Assembly: GCA_964463695.1 (NCBI GenBank)
Contig: CAYXCZ010000002.1
Location: 62,001 to 126,000, forward strand
DNA from: JALNZU01 sp964463695
GTDB taxonomy: Bacteria > Bacteroidota > Bacteroidia > Bacteroidales > F082
Direction: 5' to 3'
DNA length: 64,000 nucleotides
The notes under the pieces were generated by a model. The model worked only from the letters and a program-made list of their open reading frames with translations. It searched no databases and was not told the origin of the DNA. Shown in pieces: positions 27,256-35,039 of this stretch (positions are counted from its first letter, which is position 1; every line of letters begins with the position of its first letter). A program made the translations under genes and the position numbers.

Positions 27256-29925
27256 TTAGTAGTATAGAATGTTAATTTCAGGACGTCCTTGTTTGAGTTT
27301 TTCTATCGTTTTTTTACTGATTTTGGTGTTGTAGCATTTGACATGTTTCAAAGCAGGTAACTTATCAGCTGGACTCAGGCTACGAATGCGCGTGTTGTAA
27401 ACTGACAATTCGCTCAATTGTAGTAGGTTAGCCAGGGATTTTAACGATTTGATTTGTGTACCCGAGATATTGAGGTGTTGTAGACTGCTGAGTTTTGAAA
27501 TTGCGCTCAAATCGATTACCGGAGTGCTTTCAATACTTAGAAACTCAAGATTTGATAATTCAGCAAGCGGGCTGAGGTCGGTAAGAGGATTGCCTGAAAG
27601 ATCAAGATATTTCAAGTGTGACAGCGTTTTTAACGGATTAAAATCGCTTATCTGACTTCCCTTTAAGACTAGTTTTTCAAGCATCAGCAGAGGCATTAAT
27701 GGTTCAAGGTTTGAAATAACTAGGTTGTTTTCGATCAGAAGTTCAGTGCGGTCTGCAATGGTTTGTAGTTGAACCGGATCTGGTGATGGTTGAACTATAA
27801 GATCTTGCATCAGGATTTTTTTCCACTCTTCATCCAGATTGTTCCACCAGAATTGAAGCTTTTCAGTTTGATAAATTATCAGCACTTTTGGTTGTGCCTG
27901 TTTTAGTTTCAGAGCTACATCATGTGTTACCCTGCTTTTATCAGCTTTGAGAAGCTGTAAAGTTCCAATAGCATGCAGGGCATCAAGATTATCAACCCGT
28001 GTTGATTCAATATTCAATTCTTCCAACTGAAATAGCCCTCTCAGAGCTTCAATCTGACTTATTCTGGTTTGAGAAATATTGATTTTCTGAAGGTTATGTA
28101 GTCCTTTAAGTGGATCAAGTTCAGTTATTTCAGTTCTTGAAATAGAAAGTTCCTGCAAATTAGCCAGACGATTTACAGGTTCCATATGCTGCAGATAGGA
28201 ATTGCCACTTAAATCAAGCTTCGAAATATTTATAACCTGATGGAGGTCTTCAGTTGTTGGATTTGATCCGATTCCAGCTTGTTCGGTTAATAAAGCGCGC
28301 CAGTAAATAGGAAGATTGTTCCACCATTGTTCCAGTTCTTCGGAGTCAAAAACGACCAAAAGTCCTGGTTTAATTCGCATGAGATTGGTGGCTTGAGATG
28401 GTTTTACTTCATTTTTGTTTGTGTAAACCCGTGTCAGGCTTTCAAGGCCTTCCAAAGGAGAAAGATCAGAAACCTTTGTTTCGCTGCATTGTAAAAGATT
28501 TAACTGACTCATTTTACTCAAGGGTGAAAGATCTTTAACGAGCGTTTTGTCAATATTTAACTGTTGAAGATTGACAAGCGGTTCAAGAGCCTGAATATTA
28601 GTAATGAGTGTCTGACTTAGGTCAAGAATGCGAAGGTTTATGAGTTTACTCAGAGGTTGTAAGTCCTCAACAAGAGTGTTTCCGGCTTTTAAAATTGTTA
28701 GTTGGGTGAGTGGGGCAAGAGGACTGAGGTCGTGGATTCCAGTGTTGAAGCAATAAATCTTTTTTAGGTTTCTAAAGTGTTCAAGCGTTGTAATATCCTC
28801 AACATCTGTATCATGTAAATATATTTCTTCAATATTGGTTGCGTATTGGAGCGGCGTTAAATCCCTCACTAAACTCGATGACATATAAAGAGTTTTGAGC
28901 TTGCTTAGATTTCGCAGGGGTGAAACATCATTGATAGGGGTATTTGAAAAATTGATTTCTTCAAGTTCATTAAGCTGACTCACAGGCTCAAGTGAAACAA
29001 CCTGAATATTAAACGAAACATCAAGGGTTTTCATGCTCGATATTTGTTTCAATCGGTTGTCAATGACTGAAAGATTCACAGCTAAACTATCATATTTCAT
29101 TTGTGCGATATGATCATCAAGCGTTAAAACAGTATCAGGGGGACGGTTATGCAATTGTTCAGCAGCAGCTTCAGGAATTGTGTCGGTCCCGGCCACATAA
29201 AAAACACCTTTACGATGTATCCATTCGTTGCGTTTAATTACGATGGTGTCGTTTCCAATCGCTTCAATATCAGCCATTAATAAAGTGTCGAAAACAACTG
29301 CGTCTCTTCCAAAAATATCTTTCCAGTAGAGAGGCATCGCGTTCCACCATTGTCTCAATTCCTCTTGTTCATTAATTTTAGAGGTATAATAACTGGCAAT
29401 TTTCAAATCTTTTTTGAATGGATCAAGGTTGATTTCCATATAGCGAATCCGGTTGCTTTTAATGCTGTCATTGTTTACTAATACAGCATCGAGCCGGCGC
29501 ATAAATGTTACTTTAAAAAAAATCATGCCATTTTCGCCAACCATAGGTTCAACTGACTGAACATCAAAACTAAATACCGCAGATTGAAAAAAGAAGTCAA
29601 CATCTTTAAGATAGGCTTGTACGTTCTTGTTAATCGGTACTTCGCGGTTTTCATCGAGGTCATCTTCAATCTGAACATCTTCGTTTACAAAGATCTTTGC
29701 ATAGCTTTCCTCAATAATTATTTCTTTTTCCTGAGCAGTGGAGCGCTCATCTCCCAGAAAGTTGAGTGTGCCTTCGAAATAAGCCACAAGCGCGCGCGAT
29801 TGCGATTTGTATTGCTCAACTTCTTCTGCAGTAAGTGTCCATTTCTCCTCTTGTTGAGCAGATGAACTTGAAATGATTGTTAATAGCAGTATTGCTGCGA
29901 GTAGATGTTTAATCATAAGTCTCAT
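27256..29925 (-). CDS. Secreted three-module leucine-rich-repeat protein
   Basis: The 889-residue product has a signal peptide (about 1-23, ending SSSSAQ). A non-LRR N-terminal domain (about 25-185) is followed by three blocks of 21-23-residue internalin-like LRRs (for example LRILDLSQTLITNIQALEPL). Each block is preceded by a tryptophan linker: LRQWWNAMPLYW near 190, LEQWWNNLPIYW near 532 and LQFWWNNLDEEW near 692. LRR blocks span about 295-500, 565-665 and 730-870. The first two blocks end in a cap that runs into the next linker, and the protein stops right after the third cap. LRRs bind proteins; the ligand is unknown. The start overlaps the upstream gene stop by 4 bases. Confidence 0.8.
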   Translation of the reverse strand: MRLMIKHLLAAILLLTIISSSSAQQEEKWTLTAEEVEQYKSQSRALVAYFEGTLNFLGDERSTAQEKEIIIEESYAKIFVNEDVQIEDDLDENREVPINKNVQAYLKDVDFFFQSAVFSFDVQSVEPMVGENGMIFFKVTFMRRLDAVLVNNDSIKSNRIRYMEINLDPFKKDLKIASYYTSKINEQEELRQWWNAMPLYWKDIFGRDAVVFDTLLMADIEAIGNDTIVIKRNEWIHRKGVFYVAGTDTIPEAAAEQLHNRPPDTVLTLDDHIAQMKYDSLAVNLSVIDNRLKQISSMKTLDVSFNIQVVSLEPVSQLNELEEINFSNTPINDVSPLRNLSKLKTLYMSSSLVRDLTPLQYATNIEEIYLHDTDVEDITTLEHFRNLKKIYCFNTGIHDLSPLAPLTQLTILKAGNTLVEDLQPLSKLINLRILDLSQTLITNIQALEPLVNLQQLNIDKTLVKDLSPLSKMSQLNLLQCSETKVSDLSPLEGLESLTRVYTNKNEVKPSQATNLMRIKPGLLVVFDSEELEQWWNNLPIYWRALLTEQAGIGSNPTTEDLHQVINISKLDLSGNSYLQHMEPVNRLANLQELSISRTEITELDPLKGLHNLQKINISQTRISQIEALRGLFQLEELNIESTRVDNLDALHAIGTLQLLKADKSRVTHDVALKLKQAQPKVLIIYQTEKLQFWWNNLDEEWKKILMQDLIVQPSPDPVQLQTIADRTELLIENNLVISNLEPLMPLLMLEKLVLKGSQISDFNPLKTLSHLKYLDLSGNPLTDLSPLAELSNLEFLSIESTPVIDLSAISKLSSLQHLNISGTQIKSLKSLANLLQLSELSVYNTRIRSLSPADKLPALKHVKCYNTKISKKTIEKLKQGRPEINILYY

Positions 29926-30767
29926 GGTTGATAAAACTTCATAATGGTTTGTTTTTCAGCTTCTTTAATATACATAAGGTTTGAAATAAGCCAGCCGGAA
30001 TTCATACCCGGACGGTTAAAATATGAAACCTCAAAATACCAGTCTTTCATTTGAAAAATATGAAATTTCAAGGTGTTAACTTGTTTAAATTTTAATCTTC
30101 CCATTTTTACTTCGTAAAAAAATAGTGTGAGAAAATCAGGACTAAAACTCTTTGAAGCATAGTATTCAATCACTTCCGGTTGATTAAATGCTTTGTGAAT
30201 ATTCATAAAATCAAGCTCGTGACTCATGGGATGCAGAAAATGTTTCTCCTTTTCAGCCAATTCGCCTTCAGGGAAGAGCTTGTTAAAGGCTGGAAAATAA
30301 ACATTGGTTAAAACCCATTTTGAACCTAATCTTTCTTTCTCGATCATCAAAATCATAATCACTGAAACCTGTTTACCCTGATAATCAAAGCTGGCTTCGG
30401 TTTCAGCATACCACCTTCCTCCAAGAAATTGTAAAAAACTACTATCGGTATTTTTAGTGAGATCATCAATAAAAAAATCTTTCAGAGCACTGCTTGTTCG
30501 AAGATTTTCACTATCAAATAGCAATGGAAGAAACGCATTTCGTTTTGAGCTGTCGCGGTAATCAAGTGATGAAGGAATAAGTTTTTTGCCAAACTGATCT
30601 TCTTCATAATTGAAACGGCTGATGAACTGACTCATTTGCTTGGTCATAGCATAGAGTTCGGTTTCATCCATTTCGAATGCGCCAATATTTCTACTCTGAC
30701 CCTTCACATTTGAAAGAGTACAAAAAAGAAAAAATAAACTTAAGAGAAGGTATTTTTTTGCGCGCAT
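29922..30767 (-). CDS. Secreted protein of unknown function, coupled to the LRR gene
   Basis: I do not recognise this 281-residue family. It starts MRAKKYLLLSLFFLF, a signal peptide ending near VKGQ, and the mature part is mixed alpha/beta with many aromatic residues and no cysteine motif. A 24-codon longer frame from 30839 exists. It lacks a signal peptide at its N-terminus and would contain the TATCTTTG promoter box at 30785-30792, so the shorter start is preferred. Its TGA overlaps the LRR gene ATG (ATGA), so the two proteins are made together and may work together in the periplasm or on the surface. Confidence 0.72.
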   Translation of the reverse strand: MRAKKYLLLSLFFLFCTLSNVKGQSRNIGAFEMDETELYAMTKQMSQFISRFNYEEDQFGKKLIPSSLDYRDSSKRNAFLPLLFDSENLRTSSALKDFFIDDLTKNTDSSFLQFLGGRWYAETEASFDYQGKQVSVIMILMIEKERLGSKWVLTNVYFPAFNKLFPEGELAEKEKHFLHPMSHELDFMNIHKAFNQPEVIEYYASKSFSPDFLTLFFYEVKMGRLKFKQVNTLKFHIFQMKDWYFEVSYFNRPGMNSGWLISNLMYIKEAEKQTIMKFYQP

Positions 30768-30784
30768 AGCTAAATTTAGCGGTG

Positions 30785-30792
30785 CAAAGATA
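30785..30792 (-). promoter_or_regulatory. Bacteroidota -7 box (TATCTTTG) for the LRR operon
   Basis: TATCTTTG on the minus strand, 18 bases upstream of the ATG at 30767, matches the consensus and helps decide that start. Confidence 0.5.
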
Positions 30793-30920
30793 AACAATCT
30801 GTGAGCTTCTCTTATATGCATTCTGTTTGTTCTAACCATTTAGTTCATAACATATTATAGTAAATGTAATCTCCTGATTAATAAAAAGTGAAAAGTTTTG
30901 ACCAACTTTCTGACACCAAT

Positions 30921-30951
30921 AAACCCTGTAAGGGATTAGCTTACAGGGTTT
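30921..30951 (-). terminator. Strong hairpin, probable terminator of the lipoprotein operon
   Basis: A perfect 12-bp stem, AAACCCTGTAAG against CTTACAGGGTTT, with a 7-base loop lies 28 bases after the stop of the minus-strand gene at 30979. The trailing T-run is short, so termination may be partial. Confidence 0.7.
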
Positions 30952-30978
30952 AAGTTCATTCTGTAAATGCAGAAAAGT

Positions 30979-31557
30979 TTATTTCCTTGTTTCTTTTACG
31001 CGTACATCACCCAGCAACACATCCCAAAAACCAATTAGTCTTCCGCCAATCTGAGTTTCTTTACGTTTTACATAAATAGTAATGTCTTTCTTGGTAGTAT
31101 CTTCATACACAAGATTCCCTTCAGCATCAAATCCTTTAAACCTTTGGAAAATGGTGATTACACCTACATAAGTTCCATCAGGTTGTGCTTGCAGGTCGCT
31201 TACATATTCAATTTTATACCATTCTATCTCAACCCTGTCATAGTTAAGCCGCATCAACCTTTCGAAATACTGACGAACTTTAAAATACAGAATATCAGAT
31301 TGATATAAAGATGAAACCCCCATTTCTGCACCTTGCATAAAAAGCTCTTCAGCACGGTCAATCACGCGATTTGCCTCACTCCAGGGTGTTGATTTACTGC
31401 CGATAATACTTACGTATTTACTCAAATCGCGCACTTTTTCCAAAGCCAAGCTGTCAATAGCTTGTTTTCTTTCCGGACTAATATCTTGTGCTTTGATTAC
31501 ATTTCCAGCCATCAGGCTGATCATGACAGCCAATAAAATTGTTATTTTTCTCATCAT
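30979..31557 (-). CDS. Secreted protein of unknown function
   Basis: I do not recognise this 192-residue family. A signal peptide (about 1-23, ending NVIKAQ) precedes a helical segment and a C-terminal beta-rich part (YVGVITIFQRFKGF, KDITIYVKRKETQ) that could fold like an NTF2/SnoaL cone or cystatin-like sheet; this fold idea is only a guess. It begins one base after the stop of the upstream lipoprotein gene and the pair shares a terminator. A start at the second Met (31554) is equally possible. Confidence 0.68.
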   Translation of the reverse strand: MMRKITILLAVMISLMAGNVIKAQDISPERKQAIDSLALEKVRDLSKYVSIIGSKSTPWSEANRVIDRAEELFMQGAEMGVSSLYQSDILYFKVRQYFERLMRLNYDRVEIEWYKIEYVSDLQAQPDGTYVGVITIFQRFKGFDAEGNLVYEDTTKKDITIYVKRKETQIGGRLIGFWDVLLGDVRVKETRK

Positions 31558-31558
31558 T

Positions 31559-32239
31559 CTACTTTTTTATCAATTCAAGTTCGGTGATCTTTCCGCTGGC
31601 ATCATATTTAACCTGCTCGATAGCATTGTTATACACTTTCTGATCCTTCAGGTATTCGAGATATCTTTTGATGGTTGTTGGACGATCATAATCGTTAAAA
31701 CCACCAGCCTGACTGATAATTATTAAAACTGGAGCATCAGGAGTGGCAAATAATTGCAATGCTTGATTAATTTTTGCATTAGCAGTTGCGGCATCAGGTG
31801 CAGCAGCAATTGAGAGCAATTGATTTTCGATGGAAGCGTACTTCGACGCTTTTGCTTTACCACGGTCATCTTCGACTTTTTTCAACCGCTCTTCCTCATT
31901 TTTTCGATCAGCTTCAGCACGTTCTCTGGCGAGCTTGTCTTCAACCAAATCGATGAGTTTTAACACTTCTTCATCCTGAATATTCCAGGATTTTATTGTT
32001 GAAAAACGTTCTTCTTTTTCTTTCAATGACCAATCGGTAGCATCATTTAATATAGCAGTAAGGTCTTTTTTTGCCTGATCAACACGTGCAGCATATTCGG
32101 CTGCAGCTTGTTCACGGGCAATCTTTTTCTTACTCTTGCAGCTTGTAGTTCCACCTAGTGTAACTACAATCATCAGCATTACAAGCAAATAACGTGGTGC
32201 AATGCGCATTACATTTTCTATTTTCATCTTTGTCTCCAT
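31559..32239 (-). CDS. Lipoprotein with charged coiled coil, unknown function
   Basis: The 226-residue product has a signal ending in the lipobox TTSC (Cys34), then a lysine-rich SKKK. A long Glu/Lys/Ala-rich helix (about 40-135) is likely coiled coil, followed by a small globular C-terminus ending in VKYDASGKITELELIKK. I do not recognise a family. The -7 box at 32274-32281 fits the ATG at 32239. The next gene starts one base after its stop, so the two are an operon of envelope proteins. Confidence 0.7.
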   Translation of the reverse strand: METKMKIENVMRIAPRYLLVMLMIVVTLGGTTSCKSKKKIAREQAAAEYAARVDQAKKDLTAILNDATDWSLKEKEERFSTIKSWNIQDEEVLKLIDLVEDKLARERAEADRKNEEERLKKVEDDRGKAKASKYASIENQLLSIAAAPDAATANAKINQALQLFATPDAPVLIIISQAGGFNDYDRPTTIKRYLEYLKDQKVYNNAIEQVKYDASGKITELELIKK

Positions 32240-32273
32240 GTTTTGTAATTCAAGACTATTAACTCTAAAGCAG

Positions 32274-32281
32274 CAAAATTA
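32274..32281 (-). promoter_or_regulatory. Bacteroidota -7 box (TAATTTTG) for the lipoprotein operon
   Basis: TAATTTTG on the minus strand, 35 bases upstream of the ATG at 32239, matches TAnnTTTG. Confidence 0.45.
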
Positions 32282-32325
32282 TTGAATATTTAAGGAATTT
32301 TATAATTTATTGTCAAATTTGCAGA

Positions 32326-33330
32326 ATGATGAAGCATTATAACATCCCTGTTTTTCTTCCTGAACTTGCTTGCCCCTTTCAATGCAGCTATTGTAATCAG
32401 TCAAAAATTTCAGGCCAGCAGTGTCTGCCACAGGTTGATGAAATAAAGTCTTTGATTGAGCGCAATATACAAACTTTCCCGCAACTTGAGCGGAAAGTTG
32501 AGATTGCTTTTTTTGGTGGTAATTTTACTGGACTACCCGCAAAAACGCAGAAATCTTATTTAGATATTGCTGAAGGATTTGTTCAAAAGGGCTTAGTTCA
32601 GGGAATCCGTTTAAGCACACGGCCTGATTATATCGATGCCTCGAAACTTGAGCTATTAAAAAAGTATTCGGTTAAAACAATTGAACTTGGAGCACAGTCC
32701 TTGGATGATGAAGTGTTGTCACTAAGCGGCAGAGGACATTCTTCACAAGATGTTTTTGATGCTTCAAGGCTGATTTTGGAGCAAGGGTTTCGACTTGGCC
32801 TTCAAATGATGATTGGTTTACCTGGTGATACTTTTGAAAAAGCTACGGTAACAGCTAACAGAATTATTGCTGCTGGCGCTCATGAGACCAGAATCTATCC
32901 TTGTTTGGTAATAAAAGATACACAACTTGAAAAGCTTTATCAACAGGGCACTTATATGGCTTTATCACTGAATCAAGCTGTTGAGTGGACATCGGAGCTG
33001 GTAAATCTCTTTGAATTAGGAGGCGTACGGGTTATCAGGATTGGCTTGCATCCTTCAGAAGAACTTAATGGAAGTGGTCTGATTGCCGGCCCTTATCATC
33101 CATCATTTAAGGAATTGGTTATGACTTGTTTGTGGCGTAAACTTTTTGAAAAAGAAAGCAATTGGCCTAAAACCAGGAAAATTAAGATTCATGTAAATCC
33201 AAAAGAGATCAACTTTTCCGTAGGGTATATGGCTACAAACAGAAAATGGCTGACTGATAATGGGTTGTATGCCACTTTTGTTGGGGAAAAAGAGCTCTTT
33301 GGAAGAAATTATTACATAACCTCCTGCTAA
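32326..33330 (+). CDS. Radical SAM protein of unknown substrate (Elp3/HemN-like fold)
   Basis: The 334-residue enzyme has the [4Fe-4S]/SAM motif CPFQCSYC (Cys16, Cys20, Cys23), the glycine motif FFGGNFTGL, STRPDYID, the Elp3-like ELGAQSLDDEVL with SGRGHSS, and MMIGLPGDT. The sequence resembles the radical SAM part of Elp3-type enzymes but lacks the acetyltransferase domain. The reaction is unknown. The next gene starts immediately after its stop codon, indicating a common task with the DUF6873-like protein. Confidence 0.82.
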   Translation: MMKHYNIPVFLPELACPFQCSYCNQSKISGQQCLPQVDEIKSLIERNIQTFPQLERKVEIAFFGGNFTGLPAKTQKSYLDIAEGFVQKGLVQGIRLSTRPDYIDASKLELLKKYSVKTIELGAQSLDDEVLSLSGRGHSSQDVFDASRLILEQGFRLGLQMMIGLPGDTFEKATVTANRIIAAGAHETRIYPCLVIKDTQLEKLYQQGTYMALSLNQAVEWTSELVNLFELGGVRVIRIGLHPSEELNGSGLIAGPYHPSFKELVMTCLWRKLFEKESNWPKTRKIKIHVNPKEINFSVGYMATNRKWLTDNGLYATFVGEKELFGRNYYITSC

Positions 33331-34044
33331 ATGTTGATTATCGCTGATGTACGCATGCCGAAAAAGGCAAAATTGCACCTCGAAAACATGGGCGAAGTCT
33401 TTTGGCTTGAACCTCAAAAGATGGTTTATGAAAGTATTGCAGCTCATCCGGATATCTTTTTTTGTCAAATGAACAACCACCTGTTTGCGAGCCCACAGAT
33501 TCCACCACGGTGGGAGAATAAAATACGTGAGGCCGGGATACAACTCATAAAAGGCACTTCTGATTTGGGATCGAAATATCCGCAAACAGCATATTACAAT
33601 GCTTTATTTTCAGGTAATATTTTAATACATAATCTGAATATTTCAGATCCTAAATTACTTCGATCCGAATTAGCGACTGAATTTATTCATGTGAATCAAG
33701 GCTATACTCGATGTAATCTGCTTGCAATCAATGATAAAATGTATATTACTAGTGATGTCGGCATTTTTTCAACACTAACAAAGAAGGGTATGGAAGTACT
33801 GATGATTGACCCTAAACAGATTCAACTTCCAGGTCAAAAACATGGATTTTTTGGAGGGTGCTGCGGTATATGGAACGACGAATTGGTTTTTTGTGGGTCG
33901 ATTGATAATCTTTCTGAAGCCCGATCAATTTATCTTTTGATGGAAAGGCTGTATATGCGTGTAATCAATTTGTATGATGGGCCCCCAACGGATGTGGGAA
34001 GCATTTTTTTTATTGATAATGCCAATCTACCACCATTTCAATAG
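33331..34044 (+). CDS. DUF6873-like protein, putative guanidino-modifying-enzyme (GME) fold
   Basis: The 237-residue soluble protein appears to belong to the uncharacterised DUF6873 family, whose proteins are predicted to have the pentein (GME) fold of arginine deiminases and amidinotransferases. Visible landmarks are TAYYNALFSGN, HVNQGYTRCN, MYITSDVGI and the cysteine-rich GFFGGCCGIW near residues 171-180, where a nucleophilic cysteine could lie. The assignment is from memory of the motif pattern and is moderate. It starts at the base after the radical SAM gene stop, so co-translation is near certain. Confidence 0.58.
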   Translation: MLIIADVRMPKKAKLHLENMGEVFWLEPQKMVYESIAAHPDIFFCQMNNHLFASPQIPPRWENKIREAGIQLIKGTSDLGSKYPQTAYYNALFSGNILIHNLNISDPKLLRSELATEFIHVNQGYTRCNLLAINDKMYITSDVGIFSTLTKKGMEVLMIDPKQIQLPGQKHGFFGGCCGIWNDELVFCGSIDNLSEARSIYLLMERLYMRVINLYDGPPTDVGSIFFIDNANLPPFQ

Positions 34045-34053
34045 ATTAATTTT

Positions 34054-34061
34054 TACTTTTG
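34054..34061 (+). promoter_or_regulatory. Bacteroidota -7 box (TACTTTTG) upstream of the HypD activase gene
   Basis: TACTTTTG matches TAnnTTTG. If used, the leader to the ATG at 34207 would be about 140 bases, long for this window, and would include the hairpin at 34119-34136. Confidence 0.42.
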
Positions 34062-34118
34062 TACGACAAAATACGAAAAATGCGCACTTACTTCATTTCA
34101 ACGCTCTATCACTTCAAT

Positions 34119-34136
34119 GGCAAAGGCCTCTTTGCC
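34119..34136 (+). promoter_or_regulatory. Leader hairpin before the glycyl-radical operon
   Basis: GGCAAAG and CTTTGCC form a perfect 7-bp stem with a 4-base GCCT loop in the leader of the activase gene. No T-run follows, so it is not a simple terminator. It may be regulatory RNA structure or an operator palindrome. Confidence 0.35.
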
Positions 34137-34206
34137 TGTTGGATGTGTTGAAAATAAGCTCAATTCATCGTGTTGTTCCCATTTTTATTCACTATAATAT
34201 TTAGCC

Positions 34207-35001
34207 ATGAAAGGGCTTGTTTTTGATATTCGAAGTTTTTCAGTACACGACGGACCGGGCATCCGAACTACGGTTTTTTTAAAAGGATGTGCCTTACGCT
34301 GCAGTTGGTGTCATAATCCGGAAAGTCAGCGATGCATGGTTGAAACAGTACGAAAGTTCAGGAGATTTGGTTCTGAAGTATCTGAAACAACAGAGACGTT
34401 AGGTACGTTTTTAGAAGCGTCAGCAATATTAAAACGTTTTGAAGCTGACCGACCATTTTTTGAAGAATCAAACGGTGGAATCACCCTGTCGGGTGGTGAG
34501 CCATTGCTTCAGCCGGCTTTTACACTTTTTCTTTTAAAAGCCAGCAAAGAACTGGGAATTCACACGGCAATCGACACATCAGGCTATGCAAGCACCGAAA
34601 TATTTAAGAATATAATTCAGGCTGCTGATCTGGTTTTATATGATCTCAAACTTGCAGATGACTATCAGCATCAGCATTATACAGGTCAAAGTAATCAGCT
34701 TATACTTGAAAATCTGCGCTATTTGAAAAGTATCCAAAAACGCTTTTTTATAAGAATTCCACTTATACCGGATGTCACTGATACACAGAAAAATCTGGAA
34801 GGGCTTTATGAAATTATTGAAGAACTGAAGGAAGTTGAGAGAATAGATCTTTTACCTTTTCATCATCTTGGAAAAACAAAGTATGAACGAATGGGAAAAA
34901 TTTTTGATTTTCAGCAAACGGGCCCGTATAATTCAGCAAAAAGTGAGCAGATAAAATCATTTTTTCTTCCATTAGCTAAAACAGTTAGTATTGGAGGTTA
35001 A
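34207..35001 (+). CDS. Glycyl-radical enzyme activase (for the HypD-type dehydratase)
   Basis: This radical SAM enzyme abstracts a hydrogen from the glycine of its partner to make the glycyl radical. The 264-residue protein has VHDGPGIRTTVFLKGC and CALRCSWC (Cys28, Cys32, Cys35), LSGGEPLLQ, AIDTSGYA, YDLKL and RIPLIPDVTD, typical of the PflA family. Activases for glycerol, choline or hydroxyproline enzymes usually carry a two-cluster ferredoxin insert after the first motif. Here only one further Cys (Cys43) lies there, so the insert is missing. The target gene starts 38 bases downstream. Confidence 0.88.
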   Translation: MKGLVFDIRSFSVHDGPGIRTTVFLKGCALRCSWCHNPESQRCMVETVRKFRRFGSEVSETTETLGTFLEASAILKRFEADRPFFEESNGGITLSGGEPLLQPAFTLFLLKASKELGIHTAIDTSGYASTEIFKNIIQAADLVLYDLKLADDYQHQHYTGQSNQLILENLRYLKSIQKRFFIRIPLIPDVTDTQKNLEGLYEIIEELKEVERIDLLPFHHLGKTKYERMGKIFDFQQTGPYNSAKSEQIKSFFLPLAKTVSIGG

Positions 35002-35039
35002 TACGTTACGTAAATTTTAATTTTTGCAAACAGGTACAA

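Noticed and set aside
30768..30839. 24-codon N-terminal extension of the gene before the LRR gene
   Set aside because: It would contain the TATCTTTG promoter box and place the signal peptide internally.
33103..33585. Minus-strand frame of 160 codons
   Set aside because: It is antisense to the junction of the radical SAM and DUF6873-like genes, both of which have coding-like protein sequence.
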